Origin: Piliocolobus tephrosceles
Taxonomy: Eukaryota > Chordata > Mammalia > Primates > Cercopithecidae
NCBI RefSeq assembly: GCF_002776525.5
Contig: NW_022327642.1
Span: 811,092-875,091 of the forward strand
Reading direction: 5' to 3'
DNA: 64,000 bases
The notes beneath the pieces were generated by a model. The model was not told the DNA's origin, did not search any database, and saw only the letters and a program-made list of their open reading frames with translations. Shown one piece after another: positions 41,011 through 51,805 of the stretch. The position numbers and the translations under genes were made by a program. Every line of letters starts with the position of its first letter. Position 1 is the stretch's first letter.

Positions 41011-42359
41011 ACTTTTTATTTGCAAGTTTCCTTTGCATTTCTAATACTACTCCTGGTGAGTGGAAAATCTCTAAAGGAAATGTCTTCATTGTCAAATGCA
41101 CCTGATGAATACAGAAAAATCCTAGACTGGCATTTTCAGTTGGTCATGTTTTCTCAAGCTTTCTTTGATGTAGACAGCGGTTTCAGAGTAAATCCTCCGG
41201 TGTTTCTCGTTGTCTTCCTTACAGTTTGTTTCTTGTTTGCTTTCCCTAAGCCAGTGCTATTTTACTGTTTTGATCATACGCCAGCATCTGTCAATATTTC
41301 ATACAAACCTATATCATAAAAGGACACCAGATTCCTAGGATATAGCACGTAGTTTATATCTCTCATCCTTTCCTCTCATCCCCTGCCATTGTTCAGTTAC
41401 ACCCTTTGTAAGGAGACCCTTGACAGTTTGCCCCTGTGGACTGCACTGTACCATTCAAATACCATTCAGCCAACTTGATGAATTTTAGCATGAGCCTTGG
41501 AATAACAGATTTTTAGTCTTTACATGAGAACATTCTTCAGACTATTAACATCTACAGAGGGGAAGAATGGCCATGTAAGCTGGGCATATCAACATTTCAA
41601 CCACTAATATTAACAGTGCCAAAGCTCTGCTATCAAGTACGATGAACTGTGAATCGACTATTAAAAACTGACAGTAAATGAATATTTGAAACAAATATAA
41701 AAATCTAAGAATATGAAAACGTGAAAAAATGTTTATCCATATTTGTAAGATATTTTGTTAAAGGAATTATTTAATTCCAGTAAAAAAAGGTATCAATATT
41801 TTTAAATCAAAAATCAGGATTCTTGTTTTGTTTTCTACTAGAATACTTTTTCATTCCATTGCTGCTATGACTCTTATCTAAATTGACAAAGATGCTTATA
41901 TCCCTCTGTCCTTTTCATCTTTGACATTTATGAAATGTCTTTCAAGACTATACATTTTTGTAGCAATAGTATCCTTCTGTATGATCATAAAATTGTGACT
42001 GTTTCTATTTTGTATAACAATAGGGTACATATATAGAGTAAATCTAGCAAACTAGCTGATCCAATTGGTTTACATCTTATATGAAAGTTTGGGGAACAGG
42101 AAAATGTATACATGTAAAAAAATCCTGTTAAACTATCAGAACTATAACTTTAATTTGAATATTATAATCACTTGAACATAAAACAAAGTACATTTACCAT
42201 ATTCCATTTGATGTTTCATAAGACATCTGCCAACTCATTCTTTAAAATGACGCTATAATTGTGATTCCAAAAAACCAAGTCAACGCATAACTACTTTAGT
42301 CGATCATTTGATGACTACTAACAATACTTACTCTTCTATTCCTTAAGATCTAACACGAG
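41011..42359. other. Unassigned sequence
   Basis: About 1.35 kb. The open frame at 41020-41319 (plus) starts with a hydrophobic run, but no homology is recognised and it partly abuts the Alu. No gene called. Confidence 0.4.
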
Positions 42360-42850
42360 CCAAATGCAATGGAACAATCAATTCCAATATGGTGTAATAC
42401 ATGCTATAATGAAACAGGTGCAAATGTTATGGAAACAGAATTAGAAGATGACTAAGTGTTAACTAAGGTGAAACCATAGCATTGGGGACCAGAATAGGAA
42501 ATAAGCATCAGGAGAAACAAGTGAAGAATGTTTCACTCAAAGAGACATCATGACTAGCAGTCTGAAAGAAAGATCATATTTAAGAAACTGAATATTTATT
42601 TGCTTTTCTACTAAAGTTGATGAAGCTGTGGCAGTGGCAGATGGCAAAAGACTGAGGAATTAAATAGGGTCAGATTACAAAGTCTTAACCTATGATAAGG
42701 CACTTTGGACTAAAGTCAATACTAAAGAGTAAGTGAATCAGTGAACTTTGACTCTAGGAGGAAGGCAAGACCAGCACAGTGCGTGACATTTAGATATTAT
42801 TGAAGTAATTTAGTTCAGAGATGTTTTCTGAACAAATTAGCAGCAGTAGT
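42360..42850 (-). mobile_element. L2 LINE, antisense
   Basis: Reversed L2 order: 'atatggtgtaatacatgctat', 'ggtgcaaatgttatggaaacag', 'agggtcagattacaaagtctt', 'atgataaggcactttggact', 'aggaaggcaagaccagcac' and 'atattattgaagtaatttagttcagagatg'. Strongly diverged. Confidence 0.6.
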
Positions 42851-43568
42851 TACAGATTTTCAATCAAAAGAAAATTGAAATCAATTTAAACCTTAGTTTC
42901 TTTTAATTCTGAACTATGACAAAATACATAAATACCCCTTAAATATGCCTTAAAGGTTCTTTATTTTTACCTCTCCAATTGTTGCTCTTTGCTACTCCCT
43001 ATTTTCCATCATAAAACCCTAAAATAAGGAAGTGAGATGTTGTCAGTTTTCAGTGCTAAGGAAATAAGTGCATGGGGATAACTGTCAACAAGTGGGAAGA
43101 CGGGAGAGGCTCAGTCTTAGAGAGAAGAAAACTAGTTTGGTGTTGTATCTTTTGAATGTTAGGTTTGTACTGAAGAGCTGAACTCAAGATTTGGTACACA
43201 GACCTCTAGGGGATCCACAATATCAAATCAGGAAATCCACAATATCAAATCTACTTTTATAATATTACTAAGGTGTTATTTCTTTCCAAGATGTTGACCT
43301 TTTTACTGATGGTGCAAAATCAGTAGTGGGTGAAGCTATTGGCAGTTAAGCAGTTAAGCAGCACAATTGTTGTAGTCATTGTAATCATCACTTGCAATAA
43401 ATAAATAAACAAAAAGCATGTCACTTAACAATGCTCTCGATAAAGAAGTAAATTACTAATTTTATTAAATTTTTATTAAATGTCAACCCTTGAGTACCTG
43501 TCTTTTTAATCTTATGACCAAATGGAAGTTACACAAAAATAGCTTGTGCTGCATGCAGACTGTCTCCA
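42851..43568. other. Unassigned sequence with short tandem duplication
   Basis: ATCCACAATATCAAATC occurs at 43213-43229 and 43235-43251 (22-bp period). No gene or repeat family otherwise. Confidence 0.45.
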
Positions 43569-43649
43569 GGAAGGAGGAAGAGATGGAGGAGGAGTGGGGC
43601 AGGGAGAGGGGGTTGGAGAAGGGGGAAGGGGAAGAGGAAGAAGAAGAAT
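43569..43649. repeat. Polypurine (GGA/GAA)n tract
   Basis: About 80 bp almost wholly A and G on the plus strand, with GGAGGA, GGGGAAGGGG and GAAGAAGAA subruns and a few T/C breaks. The Glu/Gly-rich translation across it is low-complexity and not a gene. Confidence 0.92.
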
Positions 43650-44146
43650 ACCTGTGTTATTGTCTCAGTTGTGAGTTGAACTTGTCAATTTTTTCATGGA
43701 TTGCCATTATTGTGTGAAAGAACTAGTGAGAGACAAACTATGGTGATTTAGATTTGAACATTTGACAGACATGCCAATATTGTATAAGATAAACCTCTCA
43801 CTTCACAGAAAACCACTGACAGTATTTGTTGCCAATGATAAAATTTAAATGTTCAAGTAAAAATCAGAAAGTGGGAAAATTAGTGTCTGACACCATAAGC
43901 TTGACATCTAACAGATACTTTCTTGATGAGATTGGAATGATGTTTTAAAAAACATATGTTATTTTGATTTAGTATAATAAAATAAGTCAATATTTGGAAG
44001 ATGCATATAACATAGTAAAGTAATATGTCCAAAATGATCTGTGCATGATCATGCATGGATAAAAAATCCTTTCAAAGAGAATGCTATACCAGCAGATTTT
44101 AATATTACACAGTTCTGTGTTCTGTGTTACTGACTTAAGAGTTCTT
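43650..44146. other. Unassigned sequence
   Basis: No gene or repeat recognised. Confidence 0.45.
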
Positions 44147-44510
44147 TGTATTAGTTTGTTAGAGTCTCTATAAAAATACAACAGCCTGGGTGGGTTGAAC
44201 AACAGAAATTTGTTTTTTCACAGTTCTGAAGGCTAGAGGTTTGAGATTAAGGTGATAGCGTGCTTGGTTTCTTCTTAGGCCCCTCTCCTTGGCTTGCAGA
44301 TGACTGCCTTCTCCCTATGTCCTAACATGGCCTTTTCTCTCTGTGCACCTCCCTCTTCCTATAAGAACACCAGTTCTACTCTAGAGCACAACTATTATGA
44401 CCTCCTTTAACCGTAATTCCCTTGTTAGAAGCCCTATGTTCAAACATAGTCACGTTTAAGGATAAGACTTCACTATATGAATTTTGGGGGACACAATTCA
44501 ATCTATAACA
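44147..44510 (-). mobile_element. MLT1-type MaLR LTR, full length
   Basis: Reverse complement of a complete MLT1 LTR. The plus strand runs 'tgtattagtttgttagag', 'cagcctgggtgggttgaac', 'tttcttcttaggcccctctcc', 'gcagatgactgccttctcc', 'tatgaattttgggggacac' and ends 'atctataaca', the reversed TGTTATAGATTGAATTGTG-type start. About 364 bp, the usual LTR length, with TG...CA ends. No 5-bp target duplication survives. No internal region is attached. Confidence 0.9.
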
Positions 44511-44512
44511 AT

Positions 44513-44520
44513 CTGATTTT
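44513..44520. repeat. Left Alu target-site duplication
   Basis: CTGATTTT, matched at 44775-44782. Confidence 0.7.
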
Positions 44521-44521
44521 T

Positions 44522-44774
44522 AGGCCACGCACAGTGGCTTCTGCCTGTAATCCCACCACTTGGGAGGTTGACAGGGGTGAATCGCTTGAGGTCTCGAGTT
44601 TGAGACCAGCCTGGCCAACATGGTGAAACCCCAACTCTACTAAAAATACAAAAATTAGCTGGGTGAGGTGGTATGCACGTGTAACCTAGCTACTCAGGAG
44701 GCTGAGGCAGGAGAATCACTTGAACCGACAGAGCAAGACCCTGTCTTAAAAACAAAACAAAACAAAACAAAATC
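44522..44774 (+). mobile_element. Alu SINE with internal deletion in the right arm
   Basis: Sense Alu starting 'ggccacgcacagtggctt'. The left arm and the start of the right arm are present ('aggctgaggcaggagaatc', 'acttgaacc'). Then 'gacagagcaagaccctgtc' follows directly at 44726/44727, so about 55 bp of right arm (the 'GGGAGGCGGAGG...CTCCAGCCTGG' part) is missing. The tail is (AAAAC)n. Flanking CTGATTTT copies mark the insertion. Confidence 0.96.
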
Positions 44775-44782
44775 CTGATTTT
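44775..44782. repeat. Right Alu target-site duplication
   Basis: CTGATTTT, exact copy of 44513-44520. Confidence 0.7.
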
Positions 44783-45454
44783 AGATTTCACATTGAAATC
44801 AACTTTTAAGAACCTAGCGCTTGTTGAATTTTAGTGTAATATCAAAGAATACTTATAATTACCTGATAAAATTATTGAAATTCAGCTTCCTTTCCCAGCT
44901 ACGTATTTTCATGAAGAGATGTTTTATTCACCAACGTTAACCAAAACAGCATACCATAGAAAAATTCAGTGCAGATATGAGTATACATTAATCTTCTGTA
45001 AGCTACACATTAAATTTGCAAAACTTTACAGCCACACCATTATTCCACTATTCTTTTTCTTCAGATATATTGTTATTTATCAGAAAAGTGTTATGTTTAT
45101 TTTAATTGGTAATGTAACTTTTATTATTTTAAATGAATGAGTTAACAAATTTCTGTATGAATATCTAATGTGGTAAATATCAATAAATATATCATACATA
45201 ACCATAGGCTCTTCGGGTTCTCAATAATTTTTAACTGTCCAAAGAGTTACTGAGACTAATATGTTTAACATCTGCAGCTTTAAAACGTCAGCTTGGATTT
45301 TGGCTATCTGTGTTTAGAACTTGTGATCTTGCTGAAGATGATTCATCAATGTCAAAGCACAAGTAAGAAGAAATTAGTAAACTGGTAAAGAAGCCTGAGG
45401 AATTCCTGTATTTAAAGCCAGAAAGAGGAGAATGAGCTGGCAAGTAATGATTAG
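44783..45454. other. Unassigned sequence
   Basis: No gene or repeat recognised. Confidence 0.45.
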
Positions 45455-45560
45455 TAAGACCTACGTTTTTTAAGTACTATGCTAGGCTCTAGGTACACAG
45501 AAATGAGCAAAACAAATGCAGCCCATGCGTTACCTTAGCCTGTGGTCCAGTGGAAAAAAA
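45455..45560 (-). mobile_element. L2 LINE 3' end, antisense
   Basis: 'agtactatgctaggctctaggtacacagaaatgagcaaaacaaatgcagcccatgcg' is the reversed L2 terminus (size-class, GGCACTG, GATACA, ACAAGACA, CCCTGCCC order). Confidence 0.65.
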
Positions 45561-46700
45561 GAGGGAAAACACCTTTTCATGGAAGACTAGAAAAAAACAG
45601 TTTCAAGGAGAGAGTAGTGAGTATCCATTATTGCAGGTGATTCAATTAGATAAGGATAGAAACGTAGTCTCTGTGACATCAGGGAGTTTGGTGAAGGTGG
45701 GCTTGCTGAAAGCAGTGAGTTAAGATTGCACATGAATTCTCCACACCTGCCTTTTCAGCATTCAGGAATGGATCATCTCACAATTCTTGTGTTAGATGAG
45801 AAAGAAAAGTTGTTCAGAGCCATTGGAGAAAGGAATGCTTCTTGATTACTTAGCCTCAGTATTATTTTTTGTTTCCCATACTCCTAAGGTGCATATTAAC
45901 CACGAATTAGCAGGACTTGTACGTTTACATTATCTAACCCTGCATTTGAATTATGTCTGTTGACAGACATCAAAAATATCCCACTTAACTGTCCCTTATG
46001 TACCTCTCCCCGCTTTCTCTTACTCTTCCTCTCTTTTCTCTACCTCTCACACATGGTCATGTTTGCACACACACATCCACGCACATAATCTTTCATACTG
46101 TACTGTTTCTGAAAGTTTGGATATGTGTAGTGGTAAGAGGGTTATTGCTTCATGCAACAGCATAAATCAGTCTTGAGTTCTAGTTCCTAAAACTAGTGGC
46201 TTCTGGATGAATCTGCATTCAATTCCATTAAATATATGCTCATGTAGCCTAGATATGTCTTCTGAATCAATCAAAACATTAATATTTTCACTGTGACAAA
46301 CCTTCAAATATTTGAAGATTGTCATTACTTGTTCCTTGAGTATTTGGTCCCCCAATGTAAATATCACCATTTATGTCAAGCAGTTCTCAAATAACAAGAT
46401 TTTCATTACTACATCCATCCTGGTAACTCCCCTCAGTACATATTCTGGTATACTAATATCTCCATAAAGATTGCCCCAGAATGGCGCATTGTGTTTTCCC
46501 ATGTATTTACAGTAGTATGTGTACATTGGGATTCTTGTGCTTCTTGACACAGACACTTCATTGCGTTTAGTAACCTAAGAAAACATCATATCAGTGTACA
46601 TGTATTTGTCTAGCATGGTGTGGATAATGCTTAGTTTTGGAGAGGCATGTGGTAAAACAGGATACTTATTCATACCTTTTATGTGTTTGCATGTATGTGA
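45561..46700. other. Unassigned sequence
   Basis: About 1.1 kb without a recognised gene or repeat. Minus-strand frames at 46167-46556 have no domain. Confidence 0.45.
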
Positions 46701-46722
46701 ATACACACACACACACACACAC
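46701..46722. repeat. (CA)n microsatellite
   Basis: About ten CA units. Confidence 0.95.
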
Positions 46723-46809
46723 TCCTCATTTGCTGAATGTAACTTAAAAATAGCTTTTAAGAGAAATGAAAACATAACTTTTTGCCAAGTGGCACTACTC
46801 CTGATAATT

Positions 46810-46822
46810 ATGGGTATAATTT
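46810..46822. repeat. Left target-site duplication of truncated Alu
   Basis: ATGGGTATAATTT, 12 of 13 identical to 46927-46939. Confidence 0.88.
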
Positions 46823-46926
46823 GTTTTGAGTTTTTTGGTTGGTTGTTTGTTTTGAGATGGAGTCTCGCTCTGTCCCCAGACTGGACTGCACTGGCACAAT
46901 CTCGGCTCACTGCAACCTCCACCTCT
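46823..46926 (-). mobile_element. 5'-truncated Alu (3' end only)
   Basis: About 104 bp: the T-rich tail ('gttttgagttttttggttgg') and the right-arm end in antisense ('gagatggagtctcgctctgtcc' to 'cactgcaacctccacctct'). The rest of the Alu is absent although target duplications lie immediately on both sides, so truncation happened at insertion. The long plus-strand frames running over it (46594-46998, 46839-47291) mix Alu and L2 sequence and are not genes. Confidence 0.93.
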
Positions 46927-46939
46927 ATGGATATAATTT
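46927..46939. repeat. Right target-site duplication of truncated Alu
   Basis: ATGGATATAATTT, one mismatch to 46810-46822. Confidence 0.88.
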
Positions 46940-46989
46940 TTATCAAAGGGAAACTTCCCTGGGGTTGCCTTGCTTGGACACCCCTCTCT

Positions 46990-47845
46990 GTCCACTAGAG
47001 AATTATTCCTCTCATCTGCAGTCCCTTCCTTTTCAGTCTGTCTCCTGCCTTACTTTCAGACCTAGCATTCTAGGTCCAAATCGACTCACTTCCCTACAAC
47101 ACTTCAAGACCCTTCACGGTTGCCCATCAATTGCAAGGCCAAATCTCAACTCCTCATCTGACTTTCATGGCCTTTTACACTCTGGCTCTTGCTGCTGTCC
47201 CCCTCCTTGCTTCAATCACACAGTATGTGTGGCTCTCCTACCTCTTGCTATGACTTTTCAGACACACAGGAAGGAGATTTGGGGAGGTTGAAAAAGGTAC
47301 AATAATCCATATCACCTGGAGGCTTTTTGCAACTGCACATGTCCTTCTCACTCTTCTCAAAGATTTCATATTTCCCAACAGGGGTGAAGAACCCTGTTGA
47401 GCATGACTGCAGCCCCTAGGCACTGTTTATACTGAGAAGGTGCCACGTCCCCTAGCTGTATGAAAATAGATGAAAGATGGAACAGTAATGCTCTACCTGT
47501 TTGCTGTATAAAATCCAAATCTTCCTTTAGAATTCTTCTCAAATATTAAGCCTTCTCTGAAGCCCTCTCTGTCTCCTATTATCAGGGGTTATGTAGCACA
47601 TTGTATTTGGTTAAACTATTTCAGATGACTATGATTTGGCCATTTTGGCCCATAAGAAACTCACTGTAACATGCTTCAATCTACTGGTAGATCCACACAC
47701 ACACATCTCACTGCATTTTAATACTTTGTTTATAAGCCTGTCTTGAACTTAGACTGTTACCCCTTGGTGTACATTGTATCCCTGACAACCAGCACTATTG
47801 CCGGGCATGTAGTACATGCTCTGTAAGTATTGAATAAAATGATAT
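46990..47845 (+). mobile_element. L2 LINE, long diverged segment
   Basis: L2 order with unmatched stretches: 'acttcaagacccttcacgg', 'ggccaaatctcaactcctc', 'catggccttttacactctggc', then 'aagccttctctgaagccctctc', 'gcctgtcttgaacttagac', 'ccgggcatgtagtacatgctctgtaagtattgaataaaatga'. The section around 47280-47500 is not clearly L2 and may be deleted or replaced. Confidence 0.65.
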
Positions 47846-48124
47846 TTTCTATTAAAATAATTAAACCTAATATCCAATAATAGTAGAATAGTGGTAGTTT
47901 GTAGCCATGAAAAGTAGAAGTTGAGCGTTAAAATATGAACAACTTGCAGTAATACTTATAGTCTAACAACAAGTTTAAAATATATAAGAATGTTTATGCA
48001 AATAGACAAAACATGAAATATAAGAAATTTTAGGGTGAGTGATGGGATTATGATTATTTTTCTCATTTACAAGTATTTTTAACTTATTATACATAGCAAG
48101 TATGTGCTATTCAGTCACTACCGA

Positions 48125-48215
48125 GGGCATAGAATGTCTTAAATCTTTGTACTTCCTTGCAGTTAGCACAATACATGTGTGTTATAGATGATCAATAATG
48201 ATCTGTTGAATGAAA
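48125..48215 (+). mobile_element. Possible L2 3' end
   Basis: 'gcagttagcacaatacatgtg', 'gatgatcaataatgatctgttgaatgaa' resembles the L2 terminus. Confidence 0.4.
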
Positions 48216-49139
48216 CTTTTAAGTGCCCTAGTGTAATGTAAGGGAAATCACAGTCAGACAGTATTTTGTTAAGGGACCTTAATGAGCCAAATCCAAACTT
48301 GCTTTATTGAATTAAGAAGCACTGGTGAAAGAGGTAAAAATGGGTCCTATACCATTCACTATCTTACTCCCATAGACCCCACAACCTGTATACTAAGGGT
48401 GGTTATGAGGCCAAACTTCCCAAGACAGTTTGTCTAAAACAAGAGGCATCTATAGGAAGAAAAATTTCAAGTTCTTGTTGATTTTGCTTTTTGACTTTTT
48501 TGTCCCATTTGTGCTATGGGTAAAATTATCAAAAGGATAAAAGCAGAGGTGCCTTTGCCTAGTACTTCCATTTCTTTGAGTGCTGGCAACGTACAGTTTT
48601 CTTAGATACCTGGAGCGGCTTAAGAATCCACTCTTGATCCCTGCTTGTCAGCATTCTGTCTCCACTCCAGAATGAACAGAGACTATGTTTCTAGAAAAGC
48701 CAACTTCTTCTTTGTTACTATTTCCTTTCTCATGTCTTCTTGCTCCCTCTATACTAATTTTCTCCACTGTGAAGCTTGCATGAAATAAATTGCAGTGAAA
48801 CATAATGGCAACTGCAGTGAAAGAAGAAATGGTTAAATCAAGAGCTCCTATTCTGGTTGGAGTTTATTACTTCCTTGTCTTTGGACAGTGGCCTCTTGTG
48901 GGGACACCACTGAGAGACAGCGTCATAGCTCATAGGTCCCAATGTGGTGCTTTGACCTAATTAGTTTATTTTCACTGCTATGTAAAAAGATCCTAGAGAA
49001 AAAAAATAGACCTTTCCAGGTGTGAGCTATTACCCTAAAATAGCATTTCCCACCTGCACTAGTCTGTGATCATTGTCCATTAGTAGATGTCAGAGGACAC
49101 ATTGTCTTCTATCCAAGACTCACAGGATTGGAAGACTTG
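48216..49139. other. Unassigned sequence
   Basis: No gene or repeat recognised. Confidence 0.45.
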
Positions 49140-49160
49140 AAAAATAAATAAATAAATAAT
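49140..49160. repeat. (AAAT)n microsatellite
   Basis: About five AAAT units. Confidence 0.9.
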
Positions 49161-49267
49161 GGTATATTTTCATGGTAGAAAACTATTCGTATGTAATCTG
49201 TAGGAGGAAAACATAAAAACGTATCTTGCACATTTTAAAACTAGCATATAGAATAACAAACAATGCA

Positions 49268-49579
49268 TTTTATTTATTTATTTATTTATTTATTGAGACA
49301 GAGTCTCGTTCTGCCACCCAGGCTTGAGTGGAGTGCAGTGGCTTCATCTCTACTGACTGCAACCTCCACCTCCTGGATTCAAGTGATTCTCATGCCTCAG
49401 CCTCCCAAGTAACTGGGATTGTAGGCGTGCACCGCCATGCCTATCTTTTTTTTTTTTTTAGTAGAGACAGGGTTTCACCAAGTTGGCCCGGCTGGTCTTG
49501 AACTCCTGACCTCAAGTGATCCGCTCACCTTGGCCTCCTAAAATGTTAGGATTACAGATGTAAGCAACCAAGCCTAGCC
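49268..49579 (-). mobile_element. Alu SINE, AluS-like, with (TAAA)n tail
   Basis: Antisense Alu from a (TTTA)n tail (49268-49293) through 'gagacagagtctcgttctgccaccc' to 'aagcctagcc'. A duplicated 'gagtggagtgcagtgg' segment near 49326-49341 is an internal expansion. Flanks CAATGCATTTTA and CAATAAATTTTA may be a decayed target duplication. Confidence 0.97.
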
Positions 49580-49892
49580 ATAAGCAATAAATTTTAGACA
49601 AGCTACCTCAATTCTCTCCAGTTTACATTATGTTTTAGAAAGCCTTTTTTTTTTTTACATTTAAAAGTAACCATGTACAGAATAAGAAAATCTCATTTTC
49701 TATGGGAAACAGTATAAAGCAAACTGTAATGATGATTAAAACAAATGAATAACCCTATTACAAACTTAACTGTGCATTTATACAATTCAGAATCAATCAA
49801 GATGTAGATTTTACATTAATAATAGGAAAAAAATAATTCAAAAGAGATCTAAGCCACCAAACAGAACCATAATTTCTTCTGGCATGTCTAAC
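49580..49892. other. Unassigned sequence
   Basis: AT-rich, nothing recognised. Confidence 0.45.
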
Positions 49893-49987
49893 CACATATA
49901 TATATATATTTTATATATAGTATATATTATATATATTTTTATATATTATATATAATTTTATATATATATATATATAATATATATTTA
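49893..49987. repeat. (TA)n-rich AT microsatellite
   Basis: About 95 bp made almost only of A and T, alternating TATATA with T-rich breaks and highly self-complementary. Confidence 0.96.
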
Positions 49988-50789
49988 TCTCCTCTGCCTT
50001 TTCTCACTCTCCCATTCCAGTGGAGTATGTTTGTTTGTTTGAGTGTTTGGGCAATTGATGTGTTTTTCCAGTTCCCCTAGTAGAGTTTATTGCACTGTTA
50101 AGCTACTGTGCAGTATATTAGGGAGAATTAGATCCCAGAATTTAGAATTTGCAGCCATGTGGTACCTTTTCTAATCAGATGAAAATGTCAAGAAATTTAT
50201 CTAAGAGTAGAGTAGGAGGGCTGAAATGCTGAATATTCTCAATTTCAATGTAAATAAAGATTTGAGAATTATAGTGCTTGCAACTAAAGATACAAACAGT
50301 AACAAAAGTGAGTATTTTAAAGCTTTATTTTTGCATTCGAGGTCTATAAGCTATTGTTGCTACTGTATATTTTAAAAATATATTCTTTCCAATAAAAATA
50401 TTGGCCATTATTCTTGTTGCCAACAATAAGAAGAATATTCAAAAAGTGAAGTACAACATGGAGTAAACAAATATTTTCATAATACACTTTAATATGTACT
50501 CATGATTAAGAAATTAAGGATAATCCATAAATAAAACGATGATATAATAGTTTAGAGAGTTAAGACTTAGGAAGTAGTAAATAAAATATTTATCTGTGTT
50601 ATGCAAATATAATCCTTAGTATACAGTATTTGATTAATAGGAGTTCTCCTATATGTCATGCATAAGCTTGTAGCAGAGAGAAACCTCTGCATAAGCTCAG
50701 GCATTCAAGCACGCAAGAAACAGTTTTCTGTATTTTGCTGTTGCTGAACTTAATTTGTATTCTGGGCCCTGGTTTCATCAAGTGGCAGA
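49988..50789. other. Unassigned sequence
   Basis: No gene or repeat recognised. Confidence 0.45.
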
Positions 50790-51250
50790 AGCTCAGTCTC
50801 AGTCAGCGCTGACTGACTGTCCTCCAGGACTGTGTCTACAAAATGCCAGGTGGGGGGCCATCTGGCCCTCAGTGTCATCAGCTACCCCTGCTGGCACCCA
50901 CTGAGACTTCCTTCTTCCAGTCTGCTCTGTGGTCACTGGTCCTTGTACGTTGCTACTGCAGCCTCCTTGTCCTCATTCCAAGGACACATTAGGCCTTCTG
51001 GCTCTATGAGTATTTTTCATTGGAGAAATTTTGCTTCTGCTGTACTGCTTCAGGCTAAAGGAAACTGTCAGCTGTCTCAGCCCACAGGCCCAGGCACACT
51101 TTGCTCTTTGGGAGCCCCAATTCATCAAAGGTTTTAGTCATTTTCTTCCAGTATGGAGACTTGATCTATGGATGTCAGTAAAGCACTGTCTTTACCAGTG
51201 ATGTCACAAATGTCTAGACTTTTCATTTTTGCTCCTCATTTTCTTGCTCT
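50790..51250. other. GC-richer block of unknown origin
   Basis: About 450 bp with markedly higher GC than its flanks and an open plus-strand frame of about 100 codons (50832-51137). The frame has no recognised domain and would need a non-ATG start. Contains the CCATCTGGCCCTCA block also seen at 36918. It could be an unrecognised ancient repeat or an old exon-like remnant. Confidence 0.35.
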
Positions 51251-51390
51251 TCTCAGCCTATGGAACTTTGCCCTGAAGAGAAAGCAAATACAGGAAAAAC
51301 AACTTCTTTACTGACTATGCGTTCTTCCAAGTAATTTTGGATGTTTGAACTCAAAATCTAATAGGTAATTTTATTTCTGTTGAATTGTAA

Positions 51391-51805
<415 letters not shown>

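Noticed and set aside
43490..43717. Glu-rich 75-codon frame
   Set aside because: The polypurine tract encodes Glu/Gly/Arg by composition. No gene context.
46594..47291. Overlapping plus-strand open frames of 134 and 150 codons
   Set aside because: They run through a (CA)n tract, a truncated antisense Alu and an L2. The composition explains the openness, and there is no domain or splice context.
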